Part shown: positions 25,428 to 34,181 of the stretch, in pieces
Position numbering within the stretch: position 1 is the first letter of the stretch
Layout: every line of letters begins with the position of its first letter
Assembly: GCA_009773355.1 (NCBI GenBank)
Contig: WRPG01000008.1
Span: forward strand, 1-64,000
Origin: Limisphaerales bacterium
Lineage (GTDB): Bacteria > Verrucomicrobiota > Verrucomicrobiia > Limisphaerales > SXTU01
Reading direction: 5' to 3'
DNA: 64,000 nucleotides
Translations under genes and position numbers: made by a program
Notes under the pieces: generated by a model
What the model was told of the DNA's origin: nothing
Database searches by the model: none
The model's input: only the letters and a program-made list of their open reading frames with translations

Positions 25428-26135
25428 TCATGTCCGCTTGAGTTGCTCGAAGCGGGCGATGCGCGCCTCGATGTCCCGGACGATGACGCGCAGTTCGTGC
25501 AGGTCGCCCGGTTCCAGGTGCGCCTCCAACCGTTGAAGCAGCGGGGCCACCTCCGGGTGGTGCCGCTGGAGCAGGCTGGCGATGTCGGCTTCATAGACGG
25601 ACACGCGGTCGAACAAACCCTGCCGATACAGCGAGGGCAGCGCGTAAAGTTTCAGCAGGACCAGTCCCTCCGGGGTCGCCGTCGGCACGTCCAATTCAGC
25701 GAAACGGTGAACGGTGCCGTAGTCCTTCTGCGCCTCGGCGAACAGCGCGTTGGCCGTCAACAGCACATCCACGCGCACCGTGCGGAAGCGGCCCCGGACG
25801 AAGTTCTCATCGCGCTCCTCAATGGTGATTTCGGGAAGCTGCCGCAACGAAGGCAGCGACATGAGCAGGTCAATGTCTTCCGTGTTGCGTCCCTCGACGT
25901 AACGCAGCATGGCGATGCCGCCGACCAGCAGGTAGGGAATGGCTCGTTCGCGCAGCAGCTCGAACAGCGCAACCACATCGTGGTCGGTGGGCAGGACATT
26001 CTGGCTTTGCCCACGGTCACTCTTTCGTCCGCTCGGTGCGCCACCTTCCCAAGCATCCGGGCCGAGCATCACTGCGTTGCGGACAATCTCCGAAACGCGG
26101 CGCAGGCTGGCCCCGGGCGCAAGGGTGGCATTCAT
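25428..26135 (-). CDS. Nucleotidyltransferase-fold protein (AbiEii/DUF6036-like)
   Basis: 235 residues from ATG; a TTG at 26171 would add 12. The core LLVGGIAMLRYVEGRNTEDI followed by DLLM is the GG...DxD signature of nucleotidyltransferase-like proteins used by AbiEii-type antitoxin-linked enzymes and DUF6036 proteins. The third acid is likely in RTVRVDVLL, and ATPEGLVLLKLYAL is the helical motif common in this group. The C-terminal helix (HELRVIVRDIEARIARF) is coiled-coil-like. No partner antitoxin is apparent. It is inserted between the MetE-like gene and a copy of that gene's 3' end. Confidence 0.75.
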   Translation of the reverse strand: MNATLAPGASLRRVSEIVRNAVMLGPDAWEGGAPSGRKSDRGQSQNVLPTDHDVVALFELLRERAIPYLLVGGIAMLRYVEGRNTEDIDLLMSLPSLRQLPEITIEERDENFVRGRFRTVRVDVLLTANALFAEAQKDYGTVHRFAELDVPTATPEGLVLLKLYALPSLYRQGLFDRVSVYEADIASLLQRHHPEVAPLLQRLEAHLEPGDLHELRVIVRDIEARIARFEQLKRT

Positions 26136-26204
26136 GACAACGGCAGGATGGTCGCACAGTTGACCGCTCAAAGGAACATTGAAATCCGCTTCGGTCCCGC
26201 GACT

Positions 26205-27260
26205 TCAGAGGCCAAGCTCGTTGCTCACGCGCTGCACTCCCGCCACCATGTTCGCCAGCTTCTGTTTCGCCGCCCAGCGCGCGGTCTGCGAGAGGCCGCA
26301 GTCGGGGGCGAAGGCGAGCTTCTCCGGCGGGGCGTGCTTGAGGCAGGCGCGGACGCGCGACGCGATGTCCTCCGGCGTCTCGATGTAGTAGCTCTTCACG
26401 TCCACGATGCCCACGGCGGCGATGTGCCGCTTCGCGATTTCGCCGATGACCTCCAGCTCCGCAAACTCGCGGCTCGCCATCTCGACGTGGATTTCGTCCA
26501 GGTGCAGGTCGAGAAACGCCGGGAACATCGGCGCGTAGCGGCGCGGGCCGACGGCGCGGCCCTTGTAGTTGCCGAAGCATAGGTGCGTGCTGAGGTGGCA
26601 CTTGCCCGCGACCGCCTCGACGGTGCGGTTGAAGATGTTCACGAAGCGCCTCGGGTCTTCGCGATGCGCGTAGCAGCTCATGCTCGGCTCATCCACGCAA
26701 ATCTCCGTGCAGCCCGCGCGCACGAGCGACTCCAGCTCTGCGCGCACGAGCGGCAGCAACGCCTCGGTCAGCTCCCAGCGGTTCTTATATTGGTCATTCG
26801 GCAGCAGCCGTCCGCTCAGGGTGTAAGGCCCCGGCACAGACGCTTTCAGCGTGATTGGCGATTGCCGATTGCCGATTGCCGATTGGGCAATGCGCTTCAG
26901 CCGATCGAAATCTTCCACCGCCCCCAGCCCACGCGGCGCGCGCAGCTCGCCGATAACCTTGTGCTTCCCGCGCTGGTCGTGCGCCGGTGGGCCGAAGCGG
27001 CGCGGCGGTGCGCTCTCCAGTTCGATGCCCTCGATGAAGCCGTAGAAGCTCAAGTTGAAGTCCAGCCGCGTCTGCTCGCCATCGGTGATGACATCGAGGC
27101 CGGCGTCGAGCTGGTCCTTCACCGCGATGGCCACGGCGTCGTCCACCATCTCAGCGCGGTCGGCGTCGCCAAACTGGCCGAGGTGCTGGCAGGCGAATTC
27201 CAGCCAGCCGGGAAACGGGTAGCTGCCGATGACGGTCGTGCGGAGTGGTTGGACTTTCAT
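26205..27260 (-). CDS. Cobalamin-independent methionine synthase C-terminal-like enzyme
   Basis: 351 residues from the ATG followed by KVQPLRTTVIGSYPFPGW; a longer reading upstream has no family similarity. It corresponds to the catalytic C-terminal barrel of MetE. Zinc ligands are visible as His and Cys in STHLCFGNY, Glu in HVEMASRE and Cys in FAPDCGLSQ. The methyl-donor-binding DEPSM is also present. Short MetE-like proteins of this size occur in many bacteria and may use methyl donors other than methyltetrahydropteroyl-triglutamate. Residues of about 125-134 (AQSAIGNRQS) are an insertion encoded by a heptamer array. The last 100 bp are duplicated at 25326. Confidence 0.85.
   Translation of the reverse strand: MKVQPLRTTVIGSYPFPGWLEFACQHLGQFGDADRAEMVDDAVAIAVKDQLDAGLDVITDGEQTRLDFNLSFYGFIEGIELESAPPRRFGPPAHDQRGKHKVIGELRAPRGLGAVEDFDRLKRIAQSAIGNRQSPITLKASVPGPYTLSGRLLPNDQYKNRWELTEALLPLVRAELESLVRAGCTEICVDEPSMSCYAHREDPRRFVNIFNRTVEAVAGKCHLSTHLCFGNYKGRAVGPRRYAPMFPAFLDLHLDEIHVEMASREFAELEVIGEIAKRHIAAVGIVDVKSYYIETPEDIASRVRACLKHAPPEKLAFAPDCGLSQTARWAAKQKLANMVAGVQRVSNELGL
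26857..26884. repeat. Four-heptamer array in the MetE-like gene
   Basis: One GGCGATT plus three GCCGATT units, identical in order and sequence to the array at 14303-14330, with the three bases to the left also shared (ATT). It is translated in the minus frame as IGNRQS-type residues within a loop. Confidence 0.8.
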
Positions 27261-27274
27261 AAACGGGGCGCTGG

Positions 27275-27706
27275 CTAGTCTGTGATCTCCCACGACTCCA
27301 CGGCTCCGGGCACGATGCGGAAGAGCGGGTGAGGCTGCGGCTTCTCCACCTTGGACAACCCGGCGAGCCGCGCCGGGTCGCGCTGCGCGAGTTTGCGGCG
27401 CAGATGTTCCCACTCGAACTGCAACTGCCCGCGCGTCGCCGGGATGCGCGCGACTGGCGCGGACGCTGCGATTTTCGTCGCGTCGAATTCGTAGTCACGC
27501 CGCCGCGCCTCGGCCACCAGCCCGCGCAGGAATTCCGCCAGCGCGGCGACCGGCTCAGGTTGCGCCTTGAAACGAGTGAGCTGCGGGTGGTTCCGGTATC
27601 CGCGCGTCGCGCCCTGCAAAACTTTCTGCGCCAGCAAGGCCTCGCGCCAAGCGGCCACCAGGCCCTTTGCATCGAGGTATTGGGGATGGAGTGTCCAGAG
27701 GCGCAT
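27275..27706 (-). CDS. Pyrimidine dimer DNA glycosylase family protein
   Basis: 143 residues. The N-terminus MRLWTLHPQYLDAKGLVAAW followed by REALLAQKVLQG and YRNHPQLTRF matches the family that includes T4 endonuclease V-like pyrimidine-dimer glycosylases (Pyr_excise). These incise DNA beside UV-induced dimers using the N-terminal amine after Met removal. The C-terminal part is Arg-rich and ends PHPLFRIVPGAVESWE. It lies 15 bp upstream of the MetE-like gene and is probably co-transcribed with it. Confidence 0.85.
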   Translation of the reverse strand: MRLWTLHPQYLDAKGLVAAWREALLAQKVLQGATRGYRNHPQLTRFKAQPEPVAALAEFLRGLVAEARRRDYEFDATKIAASAPVARIPATRGQLQFEWEHLRRKLAQRDPARLAGLSKVEKPQPHPLFRIVPGAVESWEITD

Positions 27707-27751
27707 GATGAATCCGTCGTTCGCTTTGTGCCGTGTGCGGCGCTTCGTGGC

Positions 27752-28546
27752 TTAAGTTGTTTGGCCCAGGCTCTCGTAGAGCTTTGCCATGCGCCGGGCG
27801 TGCTCATCGTAAGCCGCCTCAAACAACTCGGTGGCCTTCGCGGCTCCGACCACGGCTCCGGCCGTGAGCACCTTCGGCGGTTGCCCGGCCTGCGTGAGCC
27901 GCGCGGCGACTTCGGCCTTCAGCGCGTTCACCAAGGCGCAGCCGCCGATGGTCGAGCCGGGCGCGACCGGCGTGTCGAGTCCAGGCACGCGCACCATCGC
28001 GTCGCCCACGGGCGCACCGGTGTCGAGGACGAGGTCGGCGAAGTCCTGAAGTTTCCTCCCGCTGGGATGCCGGCTGGTGCTCGCCTCGGAGTGCGCGCGG
28101 CTGATGATGGCGACGACGCGCAGGCCGCGTTTCTTGAACTGCTCGGCCATCTCGATGGGCACGACGTTGCAGCCCGACGAGGACGCGACGAGCGCGCAGT
28201 CGCGGTCGGACAAATCGAAATTGCGCAGGATGCGCTCGGCGAGGCCGGAGACGTTTTCGAGGAACATCGCCTGCCGCTGCCCGTTCGCCCCGACGACGAG
28301 GTTGTGGAAGGACAGCGACAGCTCGACGATGGGGTTGAAGCCGGGGAACGACCCGTAGCGCGGCCACATCTCCTCGACGAGGATGCGGCTGTGCCCGGAG
28401 CCGAACAGGTGGACCATCCGCCCCGCGAAGATCGTCTGGGCGAACCAGTCCGCCGCCTGCTGGATGGCGGGCGTCTGGCGCTCCACCACGTCGAGCAGGG
28501 CGCGGCAGCGTTGAAGGTAGTCGCCGGTCAGGGAGTTCGGCTGCAT
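27752..28546 (-). CDS. SIS-domain sugar-phosphate-binding protein
   Basis: 264 residues with one SIS (sugar isomerase) domain. VHLFGSGHSRILVEEMWPR (about 45-63) and ALVASSSGCNVVPIEMAEQF carry the phosphosugar-binding serines. LRVVAIISRAHS and the C-terminal helices follow. The protein matches the UPF0309-type group, which is linked to amino-sugar metabolism. With the ROK kinase and SDR upstream in the same direction it suggests a carbohydrate-use operon, though an 80-bp gap separates it from the ROK gene. Confidence 0.82.
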   Translation of the reverse strand: MQPNSLTGDYLQRCRALLDVVERQTPAIQQAADWFAQTIFAGRMVHLFGSGHSRILVEEMWPRYGSFPGFNPIVELSLSFHNLVVGANGQRQAMFLENVSGLAERILRNFDLSDRDCALVASSSGCNVVPIEMAEQFKKRGLRVVAIISRAHSEASTSRHPSGRKLQDFADLVLDTGAPVGDAMVRVPGLDTPVAPGSTIGGCALVNALKAEVAARLTQAGQPPKVLTAGAVVGAAKATELFEAAYDEHARRMAKLYESLGQTT

Positions 28547-28626
28547 TGCGTGGGCCAGTTCTAGCAGGCCGGGCCGGCGCGTGGATAGCGCGGAAGACTA
28601 TCGGGCATGGAGAAAACCACCGGCGA

Positions 28627-29643
28627 TTAATCGCGCGCGGGGTCAAAGCCCAGGGCATTCGCCGCCGAACCGTAGGCCCCGGCGTAGTCGCCCAGCTCCG
28701 CGCGCACTATCCGCGCCTGATGCCCGCCGGCCTGCCACTCGTAGTGGCGGACGTAGCGCTCCAGCGGCGCGAACAGCGTCTCACCCGCGCGGGCGATGCC
28801 GCCGCCGATGATGACCGCGTCCGAGTCGAGGACGTTGATGAGCGAGCTGATGCTGCAACCGAGCGCGCGCACGGAGCGGTCCCAGATTTCCTTCGCTGCC
28901 GCGTCGCCCTTGATGGCGGCGGCGACCAGCTCGTGCGTGCTGGCGAAGCGGCCCTTCGTGCGCTCGCGGATGAACTTGTTGCCCATGAAGTGTTCCAGCG
29001 AGCCGGGCGTGTTGAAGTCGTCGCGCGGGCCGTTCCAGTCCACCGTGATGTGGCCGAGATGTCCCGCGCGGCCAATCGCGCCACGCAGCAGGTGCCCGTC
29101 CACCATCGCCGCGCCGCCGACGCCGGTGCCGAGCGTGAAGAGCATCACGTCGCGCAGCCCGCGCGCCGCGCCGCGCCAGACTTCGCCGAGCAACGCGGCG
29201 TGGGCGTCGTTGAGAATCGGAATCGGGCGGGGCGACGCGAGGTAGTCCGTCCAGTCGAGCCGCTCCAAGCCGAGCAGCCGGCCCGGCATCACGGCGATGC
29301 TGCGCGCGTCCTTCGCCGCCAGGCCCGGTGCGGAGAGGCCGATGCCCGCCGGCTCGCCCAGTTCACGCCGCCACGCGCGGATGAGCGTGCGGATTTTTTT
29401 CGCCCACTCCATGTCGCGGTCCACGAACGGCACGCTGCGCTGCCGGAGCTTCTCGCCGGTCGCCGTGACCGCGACGGCTTTGATGCTCGTGCCGCCGAGG
29501 TCGAGGCCGAGGAAGTAGTTTTGAGTTTTGGGTTTTGAGTTTTGAGTTGAAGGCGTGGCGGCGCGAACGGCCGACTTGGAACCGGTCGCGCTGGGCGCAC
29601 CCGACTCAGAACTCAGAACCTTGAACTCAGAACCCTTCTTCAT
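28627..29643 (-). CDS. ROK family sugar kinase
   Basis: 338 residues. The ATG at 29643 overlaps the SDR stop (ATGA). ATP-binding LGLDLGGTSIKAV (about 42-54), the catalytic NDAHAALLGE, FTLGTGVGGA and the C-terminal AVIIGGGIARAG are all present. The usual ROK zinc Cys cluster is not seen; the corresponding region reads GHLGHITVDWNG. It phosphorylates glucose or a related hexose in the cytoplasm. ROK proteins normally begin directly with the ATP motif. Here about 40 extra N-terminal residues are encoded by an inverted pair of heptamer arrays. Confidence 0.88.
   Translation of the reverse strand: MKKGSEFKVLSSESGAPSATGSKSAVRAATPSTQNSKPKTQNYFLGLDLGGTSIKAVAVTATGEKLRQRSVPFVDRDMEWAKKIRTLIRAWRRELGEPAGIGLSAPGLAAKDARSIAVMPGRLLGLERLDWTDYLASPRPIPILNDAHAALLGEVWRGAARGLRDVMLFTLGTGVGGAAMVDGHLLRGAIGRAGHLGHITVDWNGPRDDFNTPGSLEHFMGNKFIRERTKGRFASTHELVAAAIKGDAAAKEIWDRSVRALGCSISSLINVLDSDAVIIGGGIARAGETLFAPLERYVRHYEWQAGGHQARIVRAELGDYAGAYGSAANALGFDPARD
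29518..29632. repeat. Gene-less inverted pair of four-heptamer arrays in the ROK leader
   Basis: The left array (29518-29545) is made of GTTTTGA units with one GTTTTGG in second place. The right array (29604-29632, complement) is made of GTTCTGA units with one GTTCAAG in second place. The two are inverted and 58 bp apart, giving a 115-bp element with the same terminal organisation as the elements at 60278 and 62223 but no gene inside. It is translated as the first 40 residues of the kinase. Confidence 0.75.
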
Positions 29644-30413
29644 GACACACACCACCCGCCGTCCACCGCCAGCACCTGACCGGTGACGAACTTGGAATCG
29701 TCGCTCATAAAGAAGACGGCGGCGGCATCCAGGTCCTCTGGCTGGCCGATGCGCCCGCCATCGAGCGGCTGCTTGGTGCGGATGAAGTCGAGGATCGCCG
29801 CGTCAGTTTGAGCACGTTCAGACATCGGCGTGGCGACGAGCGCGGGCGCAAGGACGTTGAAGCGGAGGTTGTCCTTGGCGTAGTGCGCGGCGGCGGTCTG
29901 CGTCAGGCCGATGATGCCCGCCTTGGCCGTGGCGTAGGCGTGCGTGGCGAAGAACTGCGGCGACGGCGACCAGCCCAGCACGCTGCCCATGTTCAGCACC
30001 GTGCCGCCCGTGCGTTGGGCGAGAAACTGCCGGATGGCGGCGCGGTTCGAGTAGAGCAAGGACGTAAGGTTCTCGTTCAGTGTAAACTGCCAGCCTTCAT
30101 CAGTGAGTTCGTGGAGCGGTCCGTCGCCTTGCCTGCGCCCGCTGCCGCCCGCGACGTGGTAAAGCCCGTGGAAGCCGCCGAACTTCTCCACGGCCAGCGC
30201 AATGGCCCGGGCCGAGGTCTCCGGTTGCATCGCGTCGGCGGCCAACCCCACAACAGCGGAACCTAGCTCGCGTTCGACGGCGTGGACCTTCGCCGCGCTG
30301 CGCCCGACAACGACCACGCGCGCGCCCTCGCGCACGAATGCCTTCGCCGCCGAGAGGCCGAGTCCGCTGGTGCCGCCGATGACGACAAGGACTTTGCCGC
30401 TGAGTTTGCTCAC
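29640..30413 (-). CDS. Short-chain dehydrogenase/reductase
   Basis: 257 residues. Cofactor-binding GGTSGLGLSAAKAF (about 13-26), VVVVGRS for NADP choice, the strand HVAGGSGR in place of NNAG, catalytic Ser in LNMGSVLGW, and YATAKAG (catalytic Tyr and Lys) are all classical SDR features. The C-terminal VLAVDGGWCVS is also typical. It reduces or oxidises a small alcohol/ketone in the cytoplasm; the substrate is not evident. Its stop overlaps the ROK kinase start, so the two are translationally coupled and may act on the same sugar. Confidence 0.9.
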   Translation of the reverse strand: MSKLSGKVLVVIGGTSGLGLSAAKAFVREGARVVVVGRSAAKVHAVERELGSAVVGLAADAMQPETSARAIALAVEKFGGFHGLYHVAGGSGRRQGDGPLHELTDEGWQFTLNENLTSLLYSNRAAIRQFLAQRTGGTVLNMGSVLGWSPSPQFFATHAYATAKAGIIGLTQTAAAHYAKDNLRFNVLAPALVATPMSERAQTDAAILDFIRTKQPLDGGRIGQPEDLDAAAVFFMSDDSKFVTGQVLAVDGGWCVS

Positions 30414-30503
30414 GCGCGGTTGATAGCCGGAGCGGAGCGCCGATGCCAGCCTTCAAGCAGGCCGTCACGCCGGCCGGGAACCGCTCCGCATCGAGTCCGC
30501 AAC

Positions 30504-31415
30504 TCAGCCGAAGAACGGAAAGAGCTGCTTCAGCTCGGCCTTGTCCGGGCGGCGGCCGTATTCGCAAATCTCGAACGCCTCGGCGTGCTTCACGGCCGCG
30601 CCCCGCTCCTCGCCATACCACTGCTTCAGCTCCTTGCGGAAACGGTCGGCGATGGCGAGGTAGCGGGCGGACTGGCTGGCGCGGACGGCGGCGACGCGCT
30701 TGGGCTTGTCGGCGGGCGTCCTGGGCAGCAGGCCGGCGTGGCCGAGCGCGCCGCCTTCGAGGAACTGCGACTCCATGACGGCGAGGGCGTCGAGCTTCTT
30801 CTCGATCACGGAGTCAATGGAGACGGCGATGTCGGCGGTGGAGGGGTTCGGCTTCTGGAAACGGTCGGTGTAATACATGAAGACCGGGTTGCGCGTGAGT
30901 GGCGGCACGTCGGGGCAGATGAAGGGCACGCCGACCATGAAGGCCGCATCCTGCACGAGCACGCCGGTGTAGCGGTGGTCGGGATGGTAGTCGTTCGGGC
31001 GCGGGCTGAAGACGATGTCCGCGCGCCACGCGCGGATGAGGCGCGTGATCTGGCGGCGGGTCTCCAGGTTCGGCTCCAGCTCGCCGTCGTGGATGTCGAG
31101 CACCTGGACGGTGGTGCCGAGAATCTTGGAAGCCTCCTCGACCTCGCGCTTGCGGCGCAGGGCCAGCGGTCCGCCGGCCTCGCGCCAGTGGCCGATGTCG
31201 CCGTTGGTGACGGCGACGAGCTTCACCTGATGGCCGCGCTCGGCCCACATCGCGCCGACGCCGCCGGCCTGAAGTTCGCAGTCATCGGGATGCGCGCCGA
31301 AGCAGATGACGCGGAGCTTGCCGTCACCGGCCGGCGCGGCGGCGGGCAGGGAGGACGCGGCGGCGGCCAGGGAGAGCGAGGTGAGGAATCGGCGACGGGA
31401 GGAGGCGGTCTTCAT
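30504..31415 (-). CDS. Exported PIG-L/LmbE family deacetylase
   Basis: 303 residues from the ATG at 31415; the twin-arginine-like leader SRRRFLTSLSLAAAASS confirms this start. The zinc motif is FGAHPDDCE (His, Asp, Asp about residues 38-42) with the distal His in NDYHPDHRYTG. PIG-L enzymes remove acetyl groups from N-acetylglucosamine-containing glycolipids or small molecules. The export signal suggests action on the cell surface or in the periplasm. No immediate operon partner; the next gene upstream ends 154 bp away. Confidence 0.87.
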   Translation of the reverse strand: MKTASSRRRFLTSLSLAAAASSLPAAAPAGDGKLRVICFGAHPDDCELQAGGVGAMWAERGHQVKLVAVTNGDIGHWREAGGPLALRRKREVEEASKILGTTVQVLDIHDGELEPNLETRRQITRLIRAWRADIVFSPRPNDYHPDHRYTGVLVQDAAFMVGVPFICPDVPPLTRNPVFMYYTDRFQKPNPSTADIAVSIDSVIEKKLDALAVMESQFLEGGALGHAGLLPRTPADKPKRVAAVRASQSARYLAIADRFRKELKQWYGEERGAAVKHAEAFEICEYGRRPDKAELKQLFPFFG

Positions 31416-31569
31416 AATGGCTTGGGCGGATTTAGCCATGAAGCTGGCGCGGAGGGAACAGGGAAAACGGGGAGGCGGCGTTGACGCCGCAGAAAGCCGC
31501 GACAGCCGATGCGAACTCGAACAGCCGCTGACGAGCGCAAGCGCCTGCGGCCTCAAGGCCGCGCCCCTG

Positions 31570-32958
31570 TCAGTTCCCGTAGTTGAAGGGGTCGGAGAGC
31601 TTCGGGTCGGTGGCGAGGTTGGTGTCCGTGAGCGTCTTCATGAACGCGACGAGCGCGGCCTGCTGCTGCGGGGTAAGCCCGAGCCGGAGCGGCGTGCCGG
31701 ACGCGCCGCCGGTGCCCTGCAGCGGTGGCGAGAGGTTCGGATGCTGGACGACCTCTTGATTGTAGAAGTTGACTACCTGTTCGAGCGTGGCGAAGCGGCC
31801 GTCGTGCATGTAGGGCGCGGTCAGCTCGATGTTGCGGAGCGAGGGCACCTTGAACAGGCCTTCGTCCTGCGGCAGGCCGGTGAGCGCGCCCAGGCCCTTG
31901 TCCACGTAGGGGTTTTCGAGGCCGTTGTTGTTGATGGCCGCGCCGGGGACGAAGTTGTCCGTGCCGTGACAGCGGGCGCAGGTGACGTGGGCGAAGGTTC
32001 CCTGCCCGAAGAAGATCTGCCGGCCCAGATTCTCCTGCGTGGTCAGGCTCGCGAAATTGTTCCCCGCCGCCAGGGCCGCGTCGTATTTGGACTGCACCGA
32101 GACGATGGAGCGGACGAACTGCGCGAGGGCCTGCGAGACGCGCTCCGACGTCACCTCCGGCGTGCCGAAGGTCTGGGTGAAGAGATTGGTGTAGAACGGC
32201 TCGGCGGCGAGACGGTTGGTGAGCGCCGGGAGCGTCATGCCCATCTCCAAGGCATCTTGAATCGGGCGCAAGGTCTGGTCCTCCAGCGTGGCGGCGCGCT
32301 CGTCCCAGAAGAACTTCTGCCGCTGATACCAGCGTGCGTTGCTCAGGCCCATCGAGTTGCGGCCCGTGAGTCCGCCGTTGAAGCCGACGCTGAACCGGCG
32401 CGGGTCCGAGAAGCCATTGGCCTGCACATGGCAGGAGGCGCAGGCGACGGTCTGGTTGGTCGAGAGGCGCTTGTCGTAGAAGAGCACGCGGCCCAGCGTG
32501 GCCCCGGCGTCGGTGGTGACGTTGGTCGCGGGCATCGTGTCCTGCCCGAGGATGGGCTGCTGCGAGAAGCCCGGCGGCAGGGCAGGGGAGGCGTATTTGA
32601 AGGGCGTCGCCGGCAGCAGCAGCGCGTTCGTCACCGCGCTGGGGATGGTCTGGCGCGCGGGATCGTAGACGGCACGGAACAGCACGTTCGGCGGGGCGGC
32701 GGGCGGGATGCCGTGCCGGAACGAACCGTTGTGCAGCTTGAGCGCCGCGACCTCGGCCCAGTTCGTGAGGTTCGTCGAGCTTTGGAGCACCCAGACGTGA
32801 TTGCCCGGGTCGGTGATCCGGACGCTGACGAAGTTCGTGCCCGGGCCGGGCGCGATGCCGAGGCTGGCGGGCGAGGCACCCTCACCGGCGGAGGCCCACA
32901 GCCACAGCCCCACCACCGCGAGAGCGGGGAATCGGGTGGGTTGCATGGCTCGTTTCAT
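31570..32958 (-). CDS. Di-haem cytochrome c peroxidase (CCP/MauG family)
   Basis: 462 residues. A signal-like N-terminus (RFPALAVVGLWLWASAG) is followed by about 100 residues resembling an Ig-like/Fn3-type region (HVWVLQSSTNLTNW). The catalytic domain begins near PILGQDTMP. Haem sites are CASCH (about residue 190) and CARCH (about 330). Distal-ligand candidates and the family motifs GFSDPRRFSVG, GRNSMGLSNARW and FKVPSLRNIELTAPYMHDG are present. It acts in the periplasm, reducing peroxide or oxidising a protein substrate as MauG does. Start could also be the second Met at 32946. Confidence 0.88.
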   Translation of the reverse strand: MKRAMQPTRFPALAVVGLWLWASAGEGASPASLGIAPGPGTNFVSVRITDPGNHVWVLQSSTNLTNWAEVAALKLHNGSFRHGIPPAAPPNVLFRAVYDPARQTIPSAVTNALLLPATPFKYASPALPPGFSQQPILGQDTMPATNVTTDAGATLGRVLFYDKRLSTNQTVACASCHVQANGFSDPRRFSVGFNGGLTGRNSMGLSNARWYQRQKFFWDERAATLEDQTLRPIQDALEMGMTLPALTNRLAAEPFYTNLFTQTFGTPEVTSERVSQALAQFVRSIVSVQSKYDAALAAGNNFASLTTQENLGRQIFFGQGTFAHVTCARCHGTDNFVPGAAINNNGLENPYVDKGLGALTGLPQDEGLFKVPSLRNIELTAPYMHDGRFATLEQVVNFYNQEVVQHPNLSPPLQGTGGASGTPLRLGLTPQQQAALVAFMKTLTDTNLATDPKLSDPFNYGN

Positions 32959-33234
32959 TGCTTGCCGCAAAGCTGGCACGACGACCTAAAGATAGTCCGA
33001 TGATCGCGCCCAACTGCCTGAAACCAGCATAAGGGAAAACCCGGAAGCTGCGAGGCCGGGGAGCACACGGATTTTGGCAAATCTGAGCCTTCGTTCCGGG
33101 CATGGCCTCGCCGTCACCGCTTCGGCATTCTGCCGGGCCGGTGGCCGGACGGCACGGGCCGGGAGCCGGAGCCTTTCATGAGCTTGGCGGGCCGCGGCGG
33201 AACCGGACGCGCAACCCGAAGGTGGCGGTGGCTT

Positions 33235-33804
33235 TCAGACCCGCAGCGCGCCCCGGAACGCCCGGGCACCGTAGTAGGACTGCGCGCCGTTGTGCCCCAC
33301 AAAGACGCGGCCGTAGCGGCGCTCACCATAGAGCGCGCCGCCCAGTTTTCTGACCTCCGCCGGGGCCTTCACCCAGCTCGATGTCCTGGTGTCAAACGCG
33401 CCCAGCTTTTGCAGTTCCCCATACTGTTCCTCGGTCAGCAGCTCGATGCCCATGGCCGCCGCCATGTCCATGGCGGTGTCATGGGGTTTGTGCTCCTTCC
33501 GGGATTCCAGCCCGGCGCGGTCGTAACAAACACTGGTGCGGCCCTTGGGGGTTTCCGCCGAACAATCAAAGAAGATGCACTCGCCCGTCCCTTTATTCTG
33601 GCCGACCACGTCCGGCTCACCGCCGGTCCTTTCCATCTCATGGAGCGACCACAGTTTTTCCGCCTTGGCCTCCAGCCGGGCCTTTACCCTGGCCCAGGCC
33701 AGCCCTTCATGGCGGTTCATGTGCTGCTCAAACCGGTCTTTCAACGCCTTGAGCAGTGCTTCCCGCTGGTCCGGGGACAGTTTCCTTTTTGTTTCAACCT
33801 TCAT
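33235..33804 (-). CDS. DUF4256 family protein
   Basis: 189 residues. The pattern LLKALKDRFEQHMNRH, WSLHEMERTGGEPDVVG and FFDCSAETPKGRTSVCYDR, with LLTEEQYGELQKLGAFD near the C-terminus, is that of DUF4256 proteins, whose function is unknown. There is no signal or membrane segment. The C-terminal tail (YYGARAFRGALRV) is the usual end. The gene is isolated, flanked by gene-poor stretches on both sides. Confidence 0.85.
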   Translation of the reverse strand: MKVETKRKLSPDQREALLKALKDRFEQHMNRHEGLAWARVKARLEAKAEKLWSLHEMERTGGEPDVVGQNKGTGECIFFDCSAETPKGRTSVCYDRAGLESRKEHKPHDTAMDMAAAMGIELLTEEQYGELQKLGAFDTRTSSWVKAPAEVRKLGGALYGERRYGRVFVGHNGAQSYYGARAFRGALRV

Positions 33805-34181
33805 ACGGGTTTTCTTTCAATGTCGCGGCTGAAGTCGCCTGACGACCCCGGTGCAACGATTCGGCGCGCGGGCCGAAGGGGGTGCCATGACGGGATGCGC
33901 GGCGCGGGCCGAAGGGGCACCAGCCGGGCTGCCTGAAACCAATCGCCATCCCGCATGACGTTTCCATTACAACCGCCACCGCCACCGCTGGCAAGCCCGC
34001 GCCGGCCCGCGCCCAACTCCCAGCGCACCCGGCGCAGGCCGAGGATGAATTCGAGCCACTTGGGCACGCGCAAGTGGCGGCGAGCTGCGGGGAGGAAACC
34101 GATCCAACCCCAAAGAAGGCCGAAGTGCTTGTTTGACAAATGCGTCAAATGGGCGCATTCAATTCGCAACGCCAGTCATCT
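33805..34181. other. Gene-free stretch with a short repeated motif
   Basis: No convincing coding region was seen on either strand. The sequence GCGCGGGCCGAAGGGG appears twice (near 33867 and 33903), each followed by a GTGCC/CACC tract. Two short ATGs near the right end (34140) lie upstream of the better pseudopilin start. It probably holds the divergent promoters of DUF4256 and the pseudopilin gene. Confidence 0.4.

Noticed and set aside
33801-34169. Minus-strand frame between DUF4256 and the pseudopilin gene
   Set aside because: Arg/Gly/Pro-rich composition without domain features and overlap with the DUF4256 start; treated as intergenic.
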